This document shows, one piece after another, positions 46,622 to 59,400 of a DNA stretch of 64,000 nt. Location: NCBI GenBank assembly GCA_006503475.1, contig RSEH01000020.1, forward strand, positions 124,001 through 188,000. The letters run 5' to 3'. Under the pieces are notes generated by a model that did not search any database, had not been told where the DNA came from, and saw only the letters and a list, made by a program, of their open reading frames with translations. Positions within the stretch are counted from its first letter, which is position 1; every line of letters begins with the position of its first letter. A program made the translations under genes and the position numbers. The DNA is from Stentor roeselii. Taxonomy: Eukaryota; Ciliophora; Heterotrichea; Heterotrichida; Stentoridae.

Positions 46622-48031
46622 CTAATCAAAGGATTCATATTGTTTAAGTCGATCATAATGATTTTTCCGTGTTTTCGGTGGTCTCTGCTCAGAGTACTTC
46701 ACAAAAGTGCAATTTTCTTTCACCCAAGAAAACTCCGTCATTTTTGAAGCTCTTGACAAACGAGACGTCTGGACCATCATCGTCCTTCCAGGGCTTTGCT
46801 GATCTTTAAAAGGTGAATAATCCCCAGGGCCAGGTGACAGTTCAATCCTTTCAAATCTAGAACTTTTTCCAATTGAAAACTGAGGAGAAAACGACTCAGT
46901 CTTCGGGTCATAAGCTCCAGGTCCAGGTGTAGAAATTCTTAAATCATTCAAAGATTCTGAAAAACTTTGCATAGAAATTCCAGATTCATCAGTAAAAAGC
47001 GCCTTTCGAGGAGACCTGGAAAACCTCGGCTTTAATTGAGTTGACTGTAAAATCGGTGAATAAGAAGCAGGACTGACAAGACTTGCTTCAGTTTCCAGGA
47101 ACTTTTTCGACCTGCCGAATGAAAAAGCTTGAGAAGCTGATAATTTTCTTTCAGAGTAACTTCCAGGACCTGGGGAGGCGATTGTCTTGGAAGGTGTTTT
47201 CACGCCGATGACTCCTCCTAATGTTGAAAGGCTGGAAGGCGGGTTGAAGTTCGGCCCTGGTGACTCACTTCTGCTTGATGAAGAACGTAAAGACTTGCCA
47301 AAAGTTCCTGCAGAGGCTCGTCTCGGTTGCAAGGCGCTGTAGTCCCCTGGGCCTGGGTAGTTGTTCCTCACGATGTCAGGGCGAGAGGCTTTTGGCATTG
47401 AGTACTCAGCGGCTTTTGGGTAGGTCTTCGCCGGGGGCACTTCGTAGTCCCCTGGACCAGGCGTTTTCAATGAAGGCTCTTCACGCCTTGATGAGAAAAT
47501 CGCACTTGGACTGTGATTTCTTTCTTCTGGACTGTAGTGACCTGGGCCTGGTGTCGGAGAATCTGTGAAAGGAAGTTTTTTCAAGTCACTGATTTTAAAT
47601 GATGGAGAATTCGATTTTAACTCAGGGATTTCGTAGTCGCAAGGACCTGGACTTGAGGAGATCTCCTGGAAACGCTTGCTTTGGCTTATTGAGTAACTGG
47701 CTGAAGTGGCTTCTCGCTCTGGGTTGTAAGAACCTGGACCTGGAGAAGGGGGTATTGGCTCTGTTTTTGGCTTTCCTAGAAGAAGACAGGAGTAGGAATG
47801 GGATGTGTCTATCGGGTCGTATGCACCTGGACCTGGTGATGAGAAAGGTTTTGAGTTTAAGGATTTTTTTTCAGGGTTTTTCTGGATTTTTGAAATGATT
47901 TGAATGAAGATCTCGGATTTTTGGATTGATGAAGGCGCTTTGGACTGTGTTTTTATCGATGATTGAGACTTGGCTTCATTTTTAGACTGGGTAGGTCTTG
48001 GTTTAACTGTTGTTTTTCTTGAACTGGACAT
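46622..48031 (-). CDS. SHIPPO / sperm-tail PG-rich repeat (STPGR) protein
   Basis: A 469-residue basic, Pro/Ser/Gly-rich protein, ATG to TAG. About a dozen spaced PGPG.Y units (PGPGAYDP, PGPGSYNPE, PGPGHYSPE, PGPGDYEVP and others) run through most of its length. These are STPGR repeats, known from ODF3/CIMAP and other proteins that bind along microtubules, some inside doublet lumens. No catalytic domain is present. The N-terminal 60 residues are Lys/Ser/Gln-rich and disordered. A cortical or axonemal microtubule role is very likely from the family. It sits near the dynein gene and upstream, on the same strand, of the lipidated protein. Confidence 0.9.
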   Translation of the reverse strand: MSSSRKTTVKPRPTQSKNEAKSQSSIKTQSKAPSSIQKSEIFIQIISKIQKNPEKKSLNSKPFSSPGPGAYDPIDTSHSYSCLLLGKPKTEPIPPSPGPGSYNPEREATSASYSISQSKRFQEISSSPGPCDYEIPELKSNSPSFKISDLKKLPFTDSPTPGPGHYSPEERNHSPSAIFSSRREEPSLKTPGPGDYEVPPAKTYPKAAEYSMPKASRPDIVRNNYPGPGDYSALQPRRASAGTFGKSLRSSSSRSESPGPNFNPPSSLSTLGGVIGVKTPSKTIASPGPGSYSERKLSASQAFSFGRSKKFLETEASLVSPASYSPILQSTQLKPRFSRSPRKALFTDESGISMQSFSESLNDLRISTPGPGAYDPKTESFSPQFSIGKSSRFERIELSPGPGDYSPFKDQQSPGRTMMVQTSRLSRASKMTEFSWVKENCTFVKYSEQRPPKTRKNHYDRLKQYESFD

Positions 48032-48267
48032 GTCGTTAATTAATTTATTTGATTTAGTTCAAGATGAGCACTTCAGGCACTTTCCTTATCGATAAAAAAA
48101 ATTAATTCAACACTTCTGTCATCTTTTCTCTAAATTGAAACCTGAACGATCCATGATTTAATAAATTCTTCTAAAACTCTTCTAAAATTTTATAATCTCA
48201 GTCATTACTCATAAATATCTCTCTTCACATTCGTCAATATTTTCATGGCTGAAATTTTTCTTAAAAT

Positions 48268-48948
48268 ATGTGCATCTACGGTGAAAGCCTTTCATGCAGC
48301 CATGCAGAATGCCAAAGTCCCTGTTTATCTTACAATCCATATATGCCCTTTGATACCATATTGATCAATAAACTCTACGAAGTCCTTCAAGTCCAAAACC
48401 AAGACCTTCAAAGCATCTTCGAAAAAAACCGTCTTCTGTCATCAGCCGTGGATTCTTTGGTCCAGAAGGTAAAAATGCTGGAAAGGGTCAAAGAAGAAAG
48501 CATTGTCCCAATTAACAGCAACACAACACTTGACATTATTTTAAGAGAAGAAAGTTATGAGTTTGCCATCAGTCTTGTTGAGAACCTTCCTGAAGTGATT
48601 CTGAAAGAAAAAGGTTTTAAATTAACTATTGGACTTTTGGACTTGACGCAGAAAAGAATTCATATTCCAGTCGAGTTTAAGTTCAGACTTGAACTTTTCA
48701 CGATGGATGAACCTGCAAAGTTGCTTGAGTCGAACATTCATGGAAAAAAAATATTGAGAGGGACAATCAGCGCCCATTCTCTTGATCACTGGACCGTTAC
48801 CTTCACCAATGTGGTGATAAATGAAGTATCTTCACATTACAGTAATGATAGCCTCAGAATTGTGGTTTTTTTAAATGGCTCACATATTGTCAAGCCACTT
48901 ATTCTCAACAATGTCAGCATAAGGGCGAGGAAGAATATAAATAAATAG
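48268..48948 (+). CDS. Unrecognised protein, 226 aa, beta-rich C-terminal domain
   Basis: ATG to TAG. The first 30 residues hold four cysteines. Residues 30-80 are helical with a short coiled coil (KLYEVLQVQNQDLQSIFEKN). Residues 90-220 form a predicted beta-sandwich-like domain: FAISLVENLPEVILKEKGFKL, then LRGTISAH, WTVTFTNVVINEVS and SLRIVVFLNG, ending PLILNNVSIRARK. The strand order loosely recalls the DNA-binding region of plant CBP60 proteins, but that similarity is weak and I do not assign it. An upstream ATG at 48245 is in another frame. The stop is 16 bases from the stop of the convergent gene. Confidence 0.65.
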   Translation: MCIYGESLSCSHAECQSPCLSYNPYMPFDTILINKLYEVLQVQNQDLQSIFEKNRLLSSAVDSLVQKVKMLERVKEESIVPINSNTTLDIILREESYEFAISLVENLPEVILKEKGFKLTIGLLDLTQKRIHIPVEFKFRLELFTMDEPAKLLESNIHGKKILRGTISAHSLDHWTVTFTNVVINEVSSHYSNDSLRIVVFLNGSHIVKPLILNNVSIRARKNINK

Positions 48949-48964
48949 TGTTTTTATCTTTAGT

Positions 48965-49492
48965 TTAATTCCCATCGTTTGATAAATCGTTTTCTGCTAT
49001 TAATGGGTCGAGGACAAGCTCTTGGACTCGGATTAACTTTTGACCGAAGTTTTTAGAATAATTGTCGATTTGTCCTGCTTCGATTCTTTTAAAAGTCTTT
49101 TTATTTACCATTGAGTCTTTTATTAAACTTGTTTGGACTTGCAACTTCGGCTCGGGAACTATTCTTGAATATTGGAAGTCGTTTAATGATCCTCCTACGT
49201 CGCTTGATCGTCTTGGTCGAGGAAAATTATTGGGCTTTTTTTTAAATGCTGAATAAGCCAACTTCGGAATTTCTAAAGAAAACACCCCGGATGACGTGTT
49301 TTCTGTGAATTTTTCAAGGTTTCTATGAGGACTTTCGAAGATTCTTTGAGGGTCTTCAGAGATTTCTTGTTGATTCCGAGGAAATGTTGAAAAATCGAAT
49401 GAGCATCGTTTGTGGATCAAAGGAAGTTTGAAGTTATTATCTTTGAAGTCTTTAGTGAGACTTCTGTTATGGCTTCTCCTATTTCCAAGCAT
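48965..49492 (-). CDS. Unrecognised basic, disordered protein, 175 aa
   Basis: ATG to TAA. Composition is rich in Arg, Lys, Asn and Ser with scattered Phe and Pro, and no predicted globular core, membrane segment or known domain. Such short, basic, disordered proteins are common in the ciliate cortex, but this gives no function. It is convergent with the 226-aa gene, 16 bases from stop to stop. A 10-bp-stem inverted repeat lies about 44 bases upstream of its ATG. Confidence 0.5.
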   Translation of the reverse strand: MLGNRRSHNRSLTKDFKDNNFKLPLIHKRCSFDFSTFPRNQQEISEDPQRIFESPHRNLEKFTENTSSGVFSLEIPKLAYSAFKKKPNNFPRPRRSSDVGGSLNDFQYSRIVPEPKLQVQTSLIKDSMVNKKTFKRIEAGQIDNYSKNFGQKLIRVQELVLDPLIAENDLSNDGN

Positions 49493-49535
49493 ATTAGTAA
49501 GTAATAGAAAATAATGAAATCTTCTCTAGTAAAGT

Positions 49536-49559
49536 ATTTTCTTGAGATTTCAAGAAAAT
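49536..49559. repeat. Perfect 10-bp inverted repeat, 4-base loop
   Basis: ATTTTCTTGA and its exact reverse complement TCAAGAAAAT flank GATT. It lies in the 158-base gap between the stop of the RING-like gene (-) and the ATG of the 175-aa gene (-), so it would be in the promoter or the transcript ends. Confidence 0.75.
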
Positions 49560-49650
49560 TAAATAAATCTTCTCATTTTAAATCAACTATCCTTGCCTAG
49601 CCCTCCATCTTCCCAATCCAAAAACCCGCGAACCAAAAATTTACCCTAAT

Positions 49651-50358
49651 CTACTCATTAACCCAGTAGCTTATCTCAATAAAGATCTGCACAACACTTT
49701 CATTCCTATCAATAACCAAATCATTCAAACTTTCCTTCACCCTCCACAAATTATTCCTGACAAACTCATGTGCAAAGCTCCTGCACTCATCAACATTATT
49801 CAAAAAAACCACATCAGCCTCTTCACAAAAGCCACATCGAAAGCGCAGGTCCTTATCAACAGCGATAGCTTTAAGTTTATGATGAAAAAAGCAGAATCCA
49901 GTAGATTTGACGAATTGCATCAAAGCCCGAATAAGCTTCAATTTTTCCTCAGCTGTTTTTTCCTTTACTATCTCGCGATGAACACTGACAAAAAACTCCT
50001 GATTGATCATCTGTGAAAGCTGCAACAATCTATCATCAAGAAAGTTCTGAAACAAGTCATCCTGCATTAAAGTCCCTTGTTTTCCCGCTCGACATTCTTG
50101 ACAATAAGGTAAAAAAGTAGAGTTTTCAATGAAATCCGCAGTTTTTTGATGATTCACACAGATAAGGACGATTTTCTTTAAAGTTTCAAGAAACGGGAGA
50201 AACTCTTGGGCTGGTTTTTTATGGTTTTCAGCGCAAAAGACACAAATTATTTGAAGACAAGTCTTGCAACAGACAGCGCCGCAGTCACTGACGAAAGGTA
50301 CTCGAGTGAGATGGTTAAACAATTCAAAGCAAATAGGACAGTGAATTAGGTCTTTCAT
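49651..50358 (-). CDS. RING-finger-like protein lacking the canonical His ligand, 235 aa
   Basis: ATG to TAG. Residues 7-42 match a RING pattern: C7-x2-C10, C26, C31-x2-C34 and C39-x2-C42. The usual CGHxFCxxC segment reads CGAVCCKTC, so Ala28 stands where the zinc-binding His belongs, and an extra Cys30 lies two residues on. A middle region has more Cys/His pairs (YCQEC near 90, and FCFFHHK...RCGFC around 155-180) that could be B-box-like zinc sites. The remainder is helical. RING proteins are usually E3 ubiquitin ligases; here zinc binding and activity are uncertain. Its ATG is 52 bases from the dynein ATG on the other strand. Confidence 0.75.
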   Translation of the reverse strand: MKDLIHCPICFELFNHLTRVPFVSDCGAVCCKTCLQIICVFCAENHKKPAQEFLPFLETLKKIVLICVNHQKTADFIENSTFLPYCQECRAGKQGTLMQDDLFQNFLDDRLLQLSQMINQEFFVSVHREIVKEKTAEEKLKLIRALMQFVKSTGFCFFHHKLKAIAVDKDLRFRCGFCEEADVVFLNNVDECRSFAHEFVRNNLWRVKESLNDLVIDRNESVVQIFIEISYWVNE

Positions 50359-50410
50359 CTTGTATTCAAGACATTTTCTCGACAGTTATAAATAATTTCT
50401 GACCATTCTT
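50359..50410. promoter_or_regulatory. 52-bp spacer between divergent ATGs (RING-like / dynein)
   Basis: Head-to-head start codons leave 52 AT-rich bases for both 5' ends. No motif stands out. Regulatory content is inferred from orientation. Confidence 0.5.
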
Positions 50411-53400
50411 ATGTCGCAAGACAAGCCAACGATAGTCACGCGCGAAGATTACATAATTTTCCGTGTACTTGCCTTACTCGGTCTAAAAAGAAGCACTGAC
50501 AGGCTTAAAAAGCCTTTAGAAAACGAAGACAACCAAAGAACCATGCAAACTTTTCTTGGCGCTCACGACGATTTGGGCCATTTGATCATGTATCAAACTG
50601 GAGGTGACAACCTCATCATCAGTGAAAAAGCTCCACCAACCAGCACCATGAGAAGAAAAATCGTCTTAGTTTACAAAACTATTCGTGGAGTCGAAATTTT
50701 GATGGAAAAACTGCCGGAACTCTTGGGATTTATGGAACTTTCGAAAAATGCTCTGGAAAATATGAGTCTCACTTGTCAAGAAGTTTTTCTTCCTGTTCTA
50801 GCAAACCCGGCAAATCAACAAGGGTGGTCGGATTTGGTGTCAAAGGATTTAATTGAAAATAAATTTCACAACTTTTTAAGTACGATTTATGTCACTATTG
50901 GAGAAGTTAAAGGAAGGACCATGCTACCGATTCCACCTCAGGAAACTACCACTTCTGATAGGATTTCAAGTAAGGATAAAGCGCATGTCCTTGAAGGTGC
51001 TGTCATCACTTGGACGAAACAGATAAAAAACGTTCTTAAACAAGACCCTGAAACCGCTTTAAAGCAAGGACAAGACCCAGGGCCACTTGTCGAACTTGAC
51101 TTCTGGAATAACAAAGCAGAAAACCTTAACTCAATCCACCAGCAGCTCCAAAGTGAAAAAATAAGCAAGGTGTTAAAATTCCTGGAGCAAAATAAAAGCA
51201 CTTATACCAACCAGTTCTCAAAGTTAAAAAAAGAGGTGAAAGCAGCGAGATTAGAAGCGAATGACAATTATAAATACCTGAAGACTTTACAGCCACTTTT
51301 CATTGAACTTACAGATGAAAGCAAAGAGTTTTCAGACCTGGAACTTGTTTTCGTGCCGATAATGCACACGATTCTGTTGATATGGGAACATTCGGAGTAC
51401 TACAACACCCCTGCTCGACTTGTGGTCCTCATTCGTGAGATCTGCAACGCCATCATCACTCAAGCCTGCAAGTACCTCTCAGGAAAAGACATTTTCGAGA
51501 TGATCACCAATGAAGAGCCAGGCATCGCCTGTGATAAACTCGGAATGATTTTAGACATTATCGCAAAGTTCAAAGAAGCCTTTTTTGAGTATAAAGCTCA
51601 AGCGAAGGACAGTTGGAACATCACAACAAACGCGCTTTTTGTAAGACTCGACGCTTTCAGCGAACGATGTCAGGACATTCAACACTTGACGACAACTATT
51701 GTGCAATTTTCAAAGCTGAATAAAATCGAAATAGGAGGCACGAAAGGAAAGACCCTGACAACTTCAGTGAAGCAGATTCACACAGAGTTCTTACAAGCTG
51801 TTGATGAATTCAAGAAAGTCACTTATGATATCATGAACGTCGGCGCCAAAGAATTCGATGACGATTTTTATGAGTTTCGATGCAAGATCAAAGAACTTGA
51901 AAGACGACTTGCAAGTATTTTAACTCAAGGTTTCGACGACTCTGACACTATTTATGGAAGGTTTAAACTTTTAGATAGCTTTGAAGGACTCCTCACTCGG
52001 CCCATCATTCAAGATGAACTAGAAAAAAAACACATCACTTTAATTGAAAGTTATAAACAAGATGTCAAAGCTGTCCAACAAATTTTCCTTGAAAATAAAG
52101 CACTCGTCGATAAACTCGACCCTCGCGCCCCGATATCGAAAAACATGCCGCCAGTGACAGGAGCTATTAACTGGACACGCGGTTTGATGGAAAGAATTAA
52201 AGAACCAATGGAAAAACTGTCAAATCTCAGTCAAACAGTCTTAGAACGCGAAGAATACAAAGACGTTCAAAAGTTATACAAGTCTCTAATGAAAAACCTC
52301 AGCGAGTACCAACAAGCGAAAAAGGAAGAATGGGCTTCAGAAGTCGAAAAGTCCTGTAAAGATAAACTGAATCAACCTCTTCTGGCAAAAGACTCAAAAG
52401 ACTTGTTAAAGGTCAACTTTGACCCTGTTCTTGTGAAACTTTTAAGAGAAGTCAAGTACTTTTTACTGATAAACATGCAAGTCCCTCAAGCGGCTCAGAA
52501 GATTTTCACTGATCAAGAAGTATACAGGACACAAACAGGGAATCTCGACATGATTGTCGGGATGTACAATGAAATCAAGCAGAACTTACACCCTGTTGAA
52601 TATCCTCTTTTACATGAAAGGATTTTGAAAATGGACCAAATTTTAGAACCTGGGTTTAAGGAACTTAAATGGAGATCAGCAAATATCAACGATTTCATTC
52701 ATTCCGCAATGAGCTTCGTGAAAGACGTCAACTCGACTGTCAAGTCAATGCAGTCCAACCTCGCTTCTATTCAGAGGGTCATGGCAAAGTGGGCAGAAAA
52801 ACCTCTTCTTGAAAGAAAAAGCAAACCAATGACACCTGACGATTTCGATCAGGCACATAAGGCTTCAGTCGTCAATCGACACTCAGAAATCACTACCGGC
52901 GGCAGAGATATCAATAAACTTATGAAAGAAACTGGAGAATGTGTCAAAGGCGCCAAAAAAAGCCCTGAGTGGATCACTTACCAGGACTTTGTCAATGAAA
53001 AGGTGATAAAAGGACTAGGAGAAGTGATATCGATCAGTCTTTTCCACCTTTCAGACCTGTTCGACCCTGTCATCATCAAAAAAACAGACGTCATGCCCAT
53101 GTTTGACATCCGCATTGAACTTGCTGATACTCGTGTTGTTTACACTCCTGAAATCGAAAGCAAGGTTCGTGAAAATGGCCTTCGCGACCTGGTTCACGGT
53201 TGGATTAAAGACTTTATGAAGATCTGCACACTGGTCAATCGCATTGACACTGCCCCTGGAGACTACTTGATTGAAGTTCGGGATCAGTTTGAAATCAAAT
53301 TCGGATTAAGCAAAATTGAAAACCATCTGGACTGGATTGAAAATGAAACAAATAAATTCAAAAATACTTTCTTGGAATATTCTTATCTTTGGAATGAAGA

Positions 53401-56400
53401 CCTCAATCAGGTCTTTGATGAATTCTTGAAACTTGCTGAAGTGACTAAAAAGTCAGATGACCCGAACTATGACGAGGAAGAAGAAAAGGCGAAGGATGAG
53501 AAGTTGAAGTCGCATCCTATCTTTCAAGGAGTCAGCATAAAAATCCCTGAACTTAACTTGTTCAATGAAAAGATCTCTCATCTGAAAACAGTGCAAACGA
53601 AGATAATGTCAGTTCAAAGTCCCAACGACATCGCCTGGCTGCGAATAAGCGTTGAGCCATTAAAAATCGCTTTGAACAAACGAGTAACAAACTGGATAAA
53701 CATCTACACAGAGTTCCTCCAAAAGAACGTGACAGGAACTATAAGAAACCTGACGAAATTCATAGAAAACATCGGAAAAGCCATTGAAATTCAAGACTCA
53801 GAAAATATTCCTCAAGATATTTTAATGAGAGTGATGAGCAGTATCCGTGATGTCCGAACGATTAAAAATAAATGCGACACATTATTCACCCCAATGCGCG
53901 AACAGGTCGTTATGCTGAAAAAACACGGAGTTAACACAGACGGTGACTTGATCGGAAAGATCGACGAGTTGAAAAACAAGTGGGATGAACTGAAAGGAAA
54001 AGTTGAAAGGGTCAAAGGAATGATCATGGTGCACCAGACTGAAGAGACTAAAAAAATCAAAATTAAACTTTCTGAGTTTGATAGAAAAGTTGATAAGTTT
54101 CGTGAAGAGTTTATTAAATCTTGTCCTTTCAGCTTTGAAGAGTTAAGTGATGAAATCATCAACGGGTCTTATGAACTTATTGATAAATTGCATAAGTCGG
54201 TTTTGGAAATCAACTCTGAAGCTAATGGGATTAATGAACTTAATGAACTGTTTGAACTGGATAGACTTAATTATCGACCGTTGAAGGAATGCAAACAAGA
54301 ACTTGAATTGTTGAAGTGTCTTTGGGATGCTATTTCTCTTGTTCAGAATCAGTATAGTGACTGGAAAACTACACTTTGGGATAAGATTGATACTGAAGAA
54401 CTACTTGAACAAAATAAAAATTTGGAAAGAATGACGAAAGCATTACCGAAAGAACTTAGAGGATGGAGAGGGTATATTGCTTTAAGTGATACAGTCAAAA
54501 ATATGACCACTGTCCTACCGCTTATTAATGAGCTGCATAGTCCATGCATGGAGCCTCGTCATTGGTCAGCCCTAATGAACATAACTCAAAAAGTAATAAA
54601 CCACACCTCCCCAACCTTCTGTTTAGAAAACCTTCTCCAGCTAAAACTCCACAACTTCGCCGACGACGTAACCGAAATCGTATCCCAAGCTGCAAAAGAA
54701 GCCACAATCGAGAAAAAGCTAAACAACATCGAAAACCTCTGGGCTAAAAGCGAATTAACCTTCGAGACCCACAAAGACTGCCCAGTGATCCTTCCATTAG
54801 ACGAAACAATAGAAATGCTTGAGCAGCACTCGATGGAACTGATAAGCATGCAAAGTGGAGGCAAGGGTGTCGAGTACTTCCGCGAACGTCTCAACCACTG
54901 GCTGGGAACTTTAAAAACCGTTGAAACTGTCCTCACAGTCTGGATCAAGGTGCAAAGAAACTGGCGACGTCTTGAAACGATCTTTCTTGCCAGTGAAGAC
55001 ATTCGAAGTCAACTCCCTGACGAAACAAAACAATTCGAACAGGTCGACAACGACTTCAGAGAAGTCATGGCGGAAGTAAGAGAAAATCCTCTGGTTGTCG
55101 AAGCGACGGTAGTTGAAGGCCGAGAAGAAGCTCTTAATAATCTCTACCAGCAGATCGAGCACTGTGAAAGTAAACTAAACGACTACCTCGCTCAGAAGAA
55201 AAAACAATTCCCAAGGTTTTACTTCGTGTCAAACCAGGCCCTTCTCGATATTTTAAGCAATGGAAACAATCCCCATAAGGTCTGCGAGTACTTAGGAGAC
55301 CTTTTCGATGGAATGCGTGCTATTCACTTTGAAGAAGTCAACGGGCGCAAGTTAAACTCAGCAGTTGGAATGTACTCCAAGACTGAAACTGAATACGTTC
55401 CTTTTCCTGATAAAGTCAACGGTGGTCGCTTTGTTTGTGAAGGCGCTGTTGAGTTCTGGCTCGGTGAGTTAGAAACAATGATGCGAAAAGTACTGAAGTG
55501 CATCTTGGAAAACGCGCGTCAAACCGCCGAACTTTGGGACATTCAAGGCGAAAAGTCCCGAGATATCTGGCTTGACGACTACCCTGCCCAAATCGCCTTG
55601 GTCGGCACTCAGATTGTCTGGACTGAAGAAGTCGCCCGGACCATTGAAGAAGTTTTCGCTGGGTCTGAAAGTGCGATGAAGGATTACTTCAAAGTCTCTA
55701 ATGAAAGAATCAATAAACTCATCGACCGAGTCATCGACCCGAAGATTTCAAAGGACTTAAGAGCGAAGATCATCACTATCATTACCATTGACGTGCATGG
55801 AAGAGACGTGGTGGACAAGTTCGCCTTGAATAAAGTCTCAGACACGACGGCTTTCGCTTGGCAAAGCCAGTTGAAGTTCGAGTGGCGTGACGACCAGGCG
55901 ATAAAAGACCCGAACAAAGACTGCAGAATTACGATTTGTGACTGGAAAACGGTTTACACCTATGAATACGTCGGAAACTGTGGAAGACTCGTTATCACTC
56001 CTCTTACTGACAGATGTTACATCACACTCACCCAGGCACTTAAACTCACCATGGGCGGAGCACCTGCAGGACCTGCTGGAACTGGAAAAACTGAAACTGT
56101 GAAAGACTTGGGAAGGGCCATCGGCCTGCCTGTCATTGTCTTCAACTGCTCTCCACAAATGAATAAAGAGTCCATGGGTCGCATCTTCCTCGGCCTCGCC
56201 CAAACTGGCGCCTGGGGCTGCTTCGACGAGTTTAACCGAATCTCGATTGAAGTCCTTTCAGTCGTCTCTACCCAGGTCAAGTCCATCCTCGACAGTCAGA
56301 AAGAAAAGAAGGACAGGTTCAACTTTGAAGAAGAGGAAAATATTGTCTTAAAGCACACTGTTGGAATGTTCATCACCATGAACCCTGGATACGCTGGAAG

Positions 56401-59400
56401 AACAGAACTTCCTGAAAACATCAAAGCTCTCTTCAGGTCCTGCGCAATGGTCGTACCTGACACGATTCTCATCTGCGAAAACATGCTCATGTCAGAAGGT
56501 TTCAAAAATGCGCGACTTCTTTCACATAAGTTCGTCACACTTTATGAACTTTCAAGAGAACTTCTTTCAAAACAAAAACATTACGACTGGGGACTTAGAG
56601 CTGTCAAGTCTGTGCTGAGAATGGCTGGAAAGCTCAGAAGAGCTGATCCTGATATGGACGAAGACCCTGTCTTGATGAGAGCTTTGAGAGACTTCAACTT
56701 GCCGAAGATCGTGACTGATGATAAACCGATTTTCCTTACTTTGATTCGCGACTTGTTCCCAGGAATCGACCCTGAGCCGAAGGTAAACGCTGACTTGAAG
56801 GTCAAGGTCACGGCAGTCACCAAGAAGGCCAAGTTGCAGGCGGAGGAGATTTTTGTGAATAAAAGTATTCAACTGTCTGAAATCATGGAAGTCCGACATT
56901 CAGTCTTCGTGATTGGACCTCCTGGATGTGGAAAGACTCAAGTTTGGAAGATGTTGGCTGCTGTGAGTGGAAATGAATGTGCTTATGAGACTATCAACCC
57001 GAAAGCTGTGACTGCGAATGAATTGTTTGGGTATCTTACCAAGTCGAAAGAGTGGAAAGATGGAGTTTTGAGTGTTGTGATGAGAGATATGTATAAGAAT
57101 CAAGGACATTTCAAACCTTCACATAAGAGTAAGTGGATTGTTCTTGATGGAGACATTGATCCTGACTGGATTGAAAGCTTGAACACTGTCATGGATGATA
57201 ACAAGGTCCTCACTCTTGTTTCTAATGAAAGAATTCCACTCACTGATGCTATGAGACTTATTTTTGAAATTTCGCATTTGAAGAACGCCACACCTGCTAC
57301 TGTCTCTCGCGCTGGAGTCTTGTTTATTAATGAAACTGATGTCGGAACAAAACCTTTCATGGACTCTTGGCTTGAAAGCATCGAAGATAATGAACTTGCT
57401 AGAAGTCATTTCATGTTGGCTTATCAACAAATTATTGAAACTAATATTGAGGAAATCAGAAGGTTCACACCTATTGTGCCTAATGTTGACTTGGCTATTG
57501 TTCAAGCTCTTTGCACTATTCTTCAGTCATTACTGGAAACTAAGGATTTCAAAGATGTTTATAAGACTAAAGATGAAGCTGAAAAGAAAATTATTTATGA
57601 AGCATTTTTCATTTATGCAGGTATCTGGGCAATCGGAGGTGCGATCGGCGATGACAAAATCCAAGGTTCCTTCAATTCCTGGTGGAAGCACATAGCGAAG
57701 AAATTCCCCGAAAACGGTACCGTTTTCGATTACTTCTACGACCCTAAAAAGATGAGTTGGCAGCCATGGTCTGAGAAGTTAGGAGAATACATTCCTTTAA
57801 GTGATATGCCAGTTTCTTCAATCATTGTGCCGACAGTCGACATTGTGCGAGTTCGAGCAGTTGTCGAGTTAAGCATAGACGGATGTCGACCAGTGATGTT
57901 CGTCGGAGTCAGTGGAACTGGAAAGACCACTCTGTCAAAAGATTACCTCTCTTCTATCAATCAAGAAGAAAAACAGTTCAATACGATTAACTTCAACAAT
58001 TATACTGATTCACTTGCCTTGCAGAGATTCATCGAAGCTCATGTTGAAAAGAAGATGGGTCGAGAATATGGACCTCCTAATGGAAAGAAACTATTGATTT
58101 TCTTTATTGATGACTTGAATATGCCTTTTGTCGATAAGTATGGAACTCAGTCACCTATTGCACTTATTATTCAACTACTCAATTATGCACAGCTTTTTGA
58201 TCGAGACCATCTGGAGGAACAGAAAAGGCTTAAGGATATTCAGTTTATTGCCTGTATGAATCAGAAGTCTGGGTCTTTCACGGTTGACATGCGACTTCAA
58301 AGACACTTCACCACATTTGGCTGCGCGCTTCCCACAAGAGAAACCCTCGGAAACATTTTCAGAAGTATTCTAGGTGGTCACCTGCGAGGTTTCGACAACT
58401 CAATAAGTAAGCTAAAAGACAAAGTAGTAGACGCCACAATCGACCTATTCAAGATGATAACCGACAACCCTGAATTTTCTCCATCAGCTCGAAAGTTCCA
58501 TTACCAGTTCAACCTTCGAGACATATCAAGAATTATCGGAGGAGTGATGAACAGCACCCCAGCCTTATACCGAGGAGCGAACGACAAGTTCGTGCGTCTT
58601 TGGGTCCACGAGTGCGACAGGACCTTCTTAGACCGTCTGATAACAGAAAAAGACGTTGAGACCTACAAGGACTACCTGACCAAGTCATCAAAGCGCTTTG
58701 AAGAAGACATCGGTCCAGAGATAATGATATCTCCTAATATTTACACTTCTTTTGTAAACGGCACTGGAGGGGACAAGGCATATCTGCCAATCAAGGACAT
58801 GGCACAACTGAAGAAAGTGCTTGAAGAACGACTCAACGAGTACAACGAGGTCAACGCTCAGATGAACCTCGTGTTATTCGACATTGCAATGGAACACGTT
58901 TGCAGAATCACGCGAATCATCGAGTCCCCTGGAGGCAACGCGTTATTAGTCGGAGTAGGAGGCTCAGGAAAGCAGTCCTTAAACAGACTAGCTTCTTTCA
59001 TCCTTGGATACGACATCACCCAAATCCTAGTCTCTGAGAAGTACACAATGAACGAGTTCAAAGCAGATATTCAAGAAATGTATAAAAAAGCTGGAGTCAA
59101 AGCAGGAGGCCAGCCGATGGTCTTCATGATCACCGACACCCAGATTCAAGATGAAAAATTCTTGATTTACATCAACGATATGCTCAGCTCTGGATACGTC
59201 CAAGACTTGTTCGAAAAAGATGAACTTGATAATATTTTCAATACTTTAAGAAATGAGGCTAAAGCTGCTGGAATCATCACCGAGTCAGCTGAACAGATGC
59301 TCGAGTTCTTCATTGATAAATCTCGTAGAAACTTGCATATTGTCCTCTGCTTCTCGCCTGTCGGCGACCTCTTCCGAAAGCGGGCCAGGAAGTTCCCAGG

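Noticed and set aside
54586-55002. Antisense frames across the dynein gene
   Set aside because: Many minus-strand frames of 60-140 codons lie opposite the dynein frame; they are shadows of its codon use and have no domain or start context.
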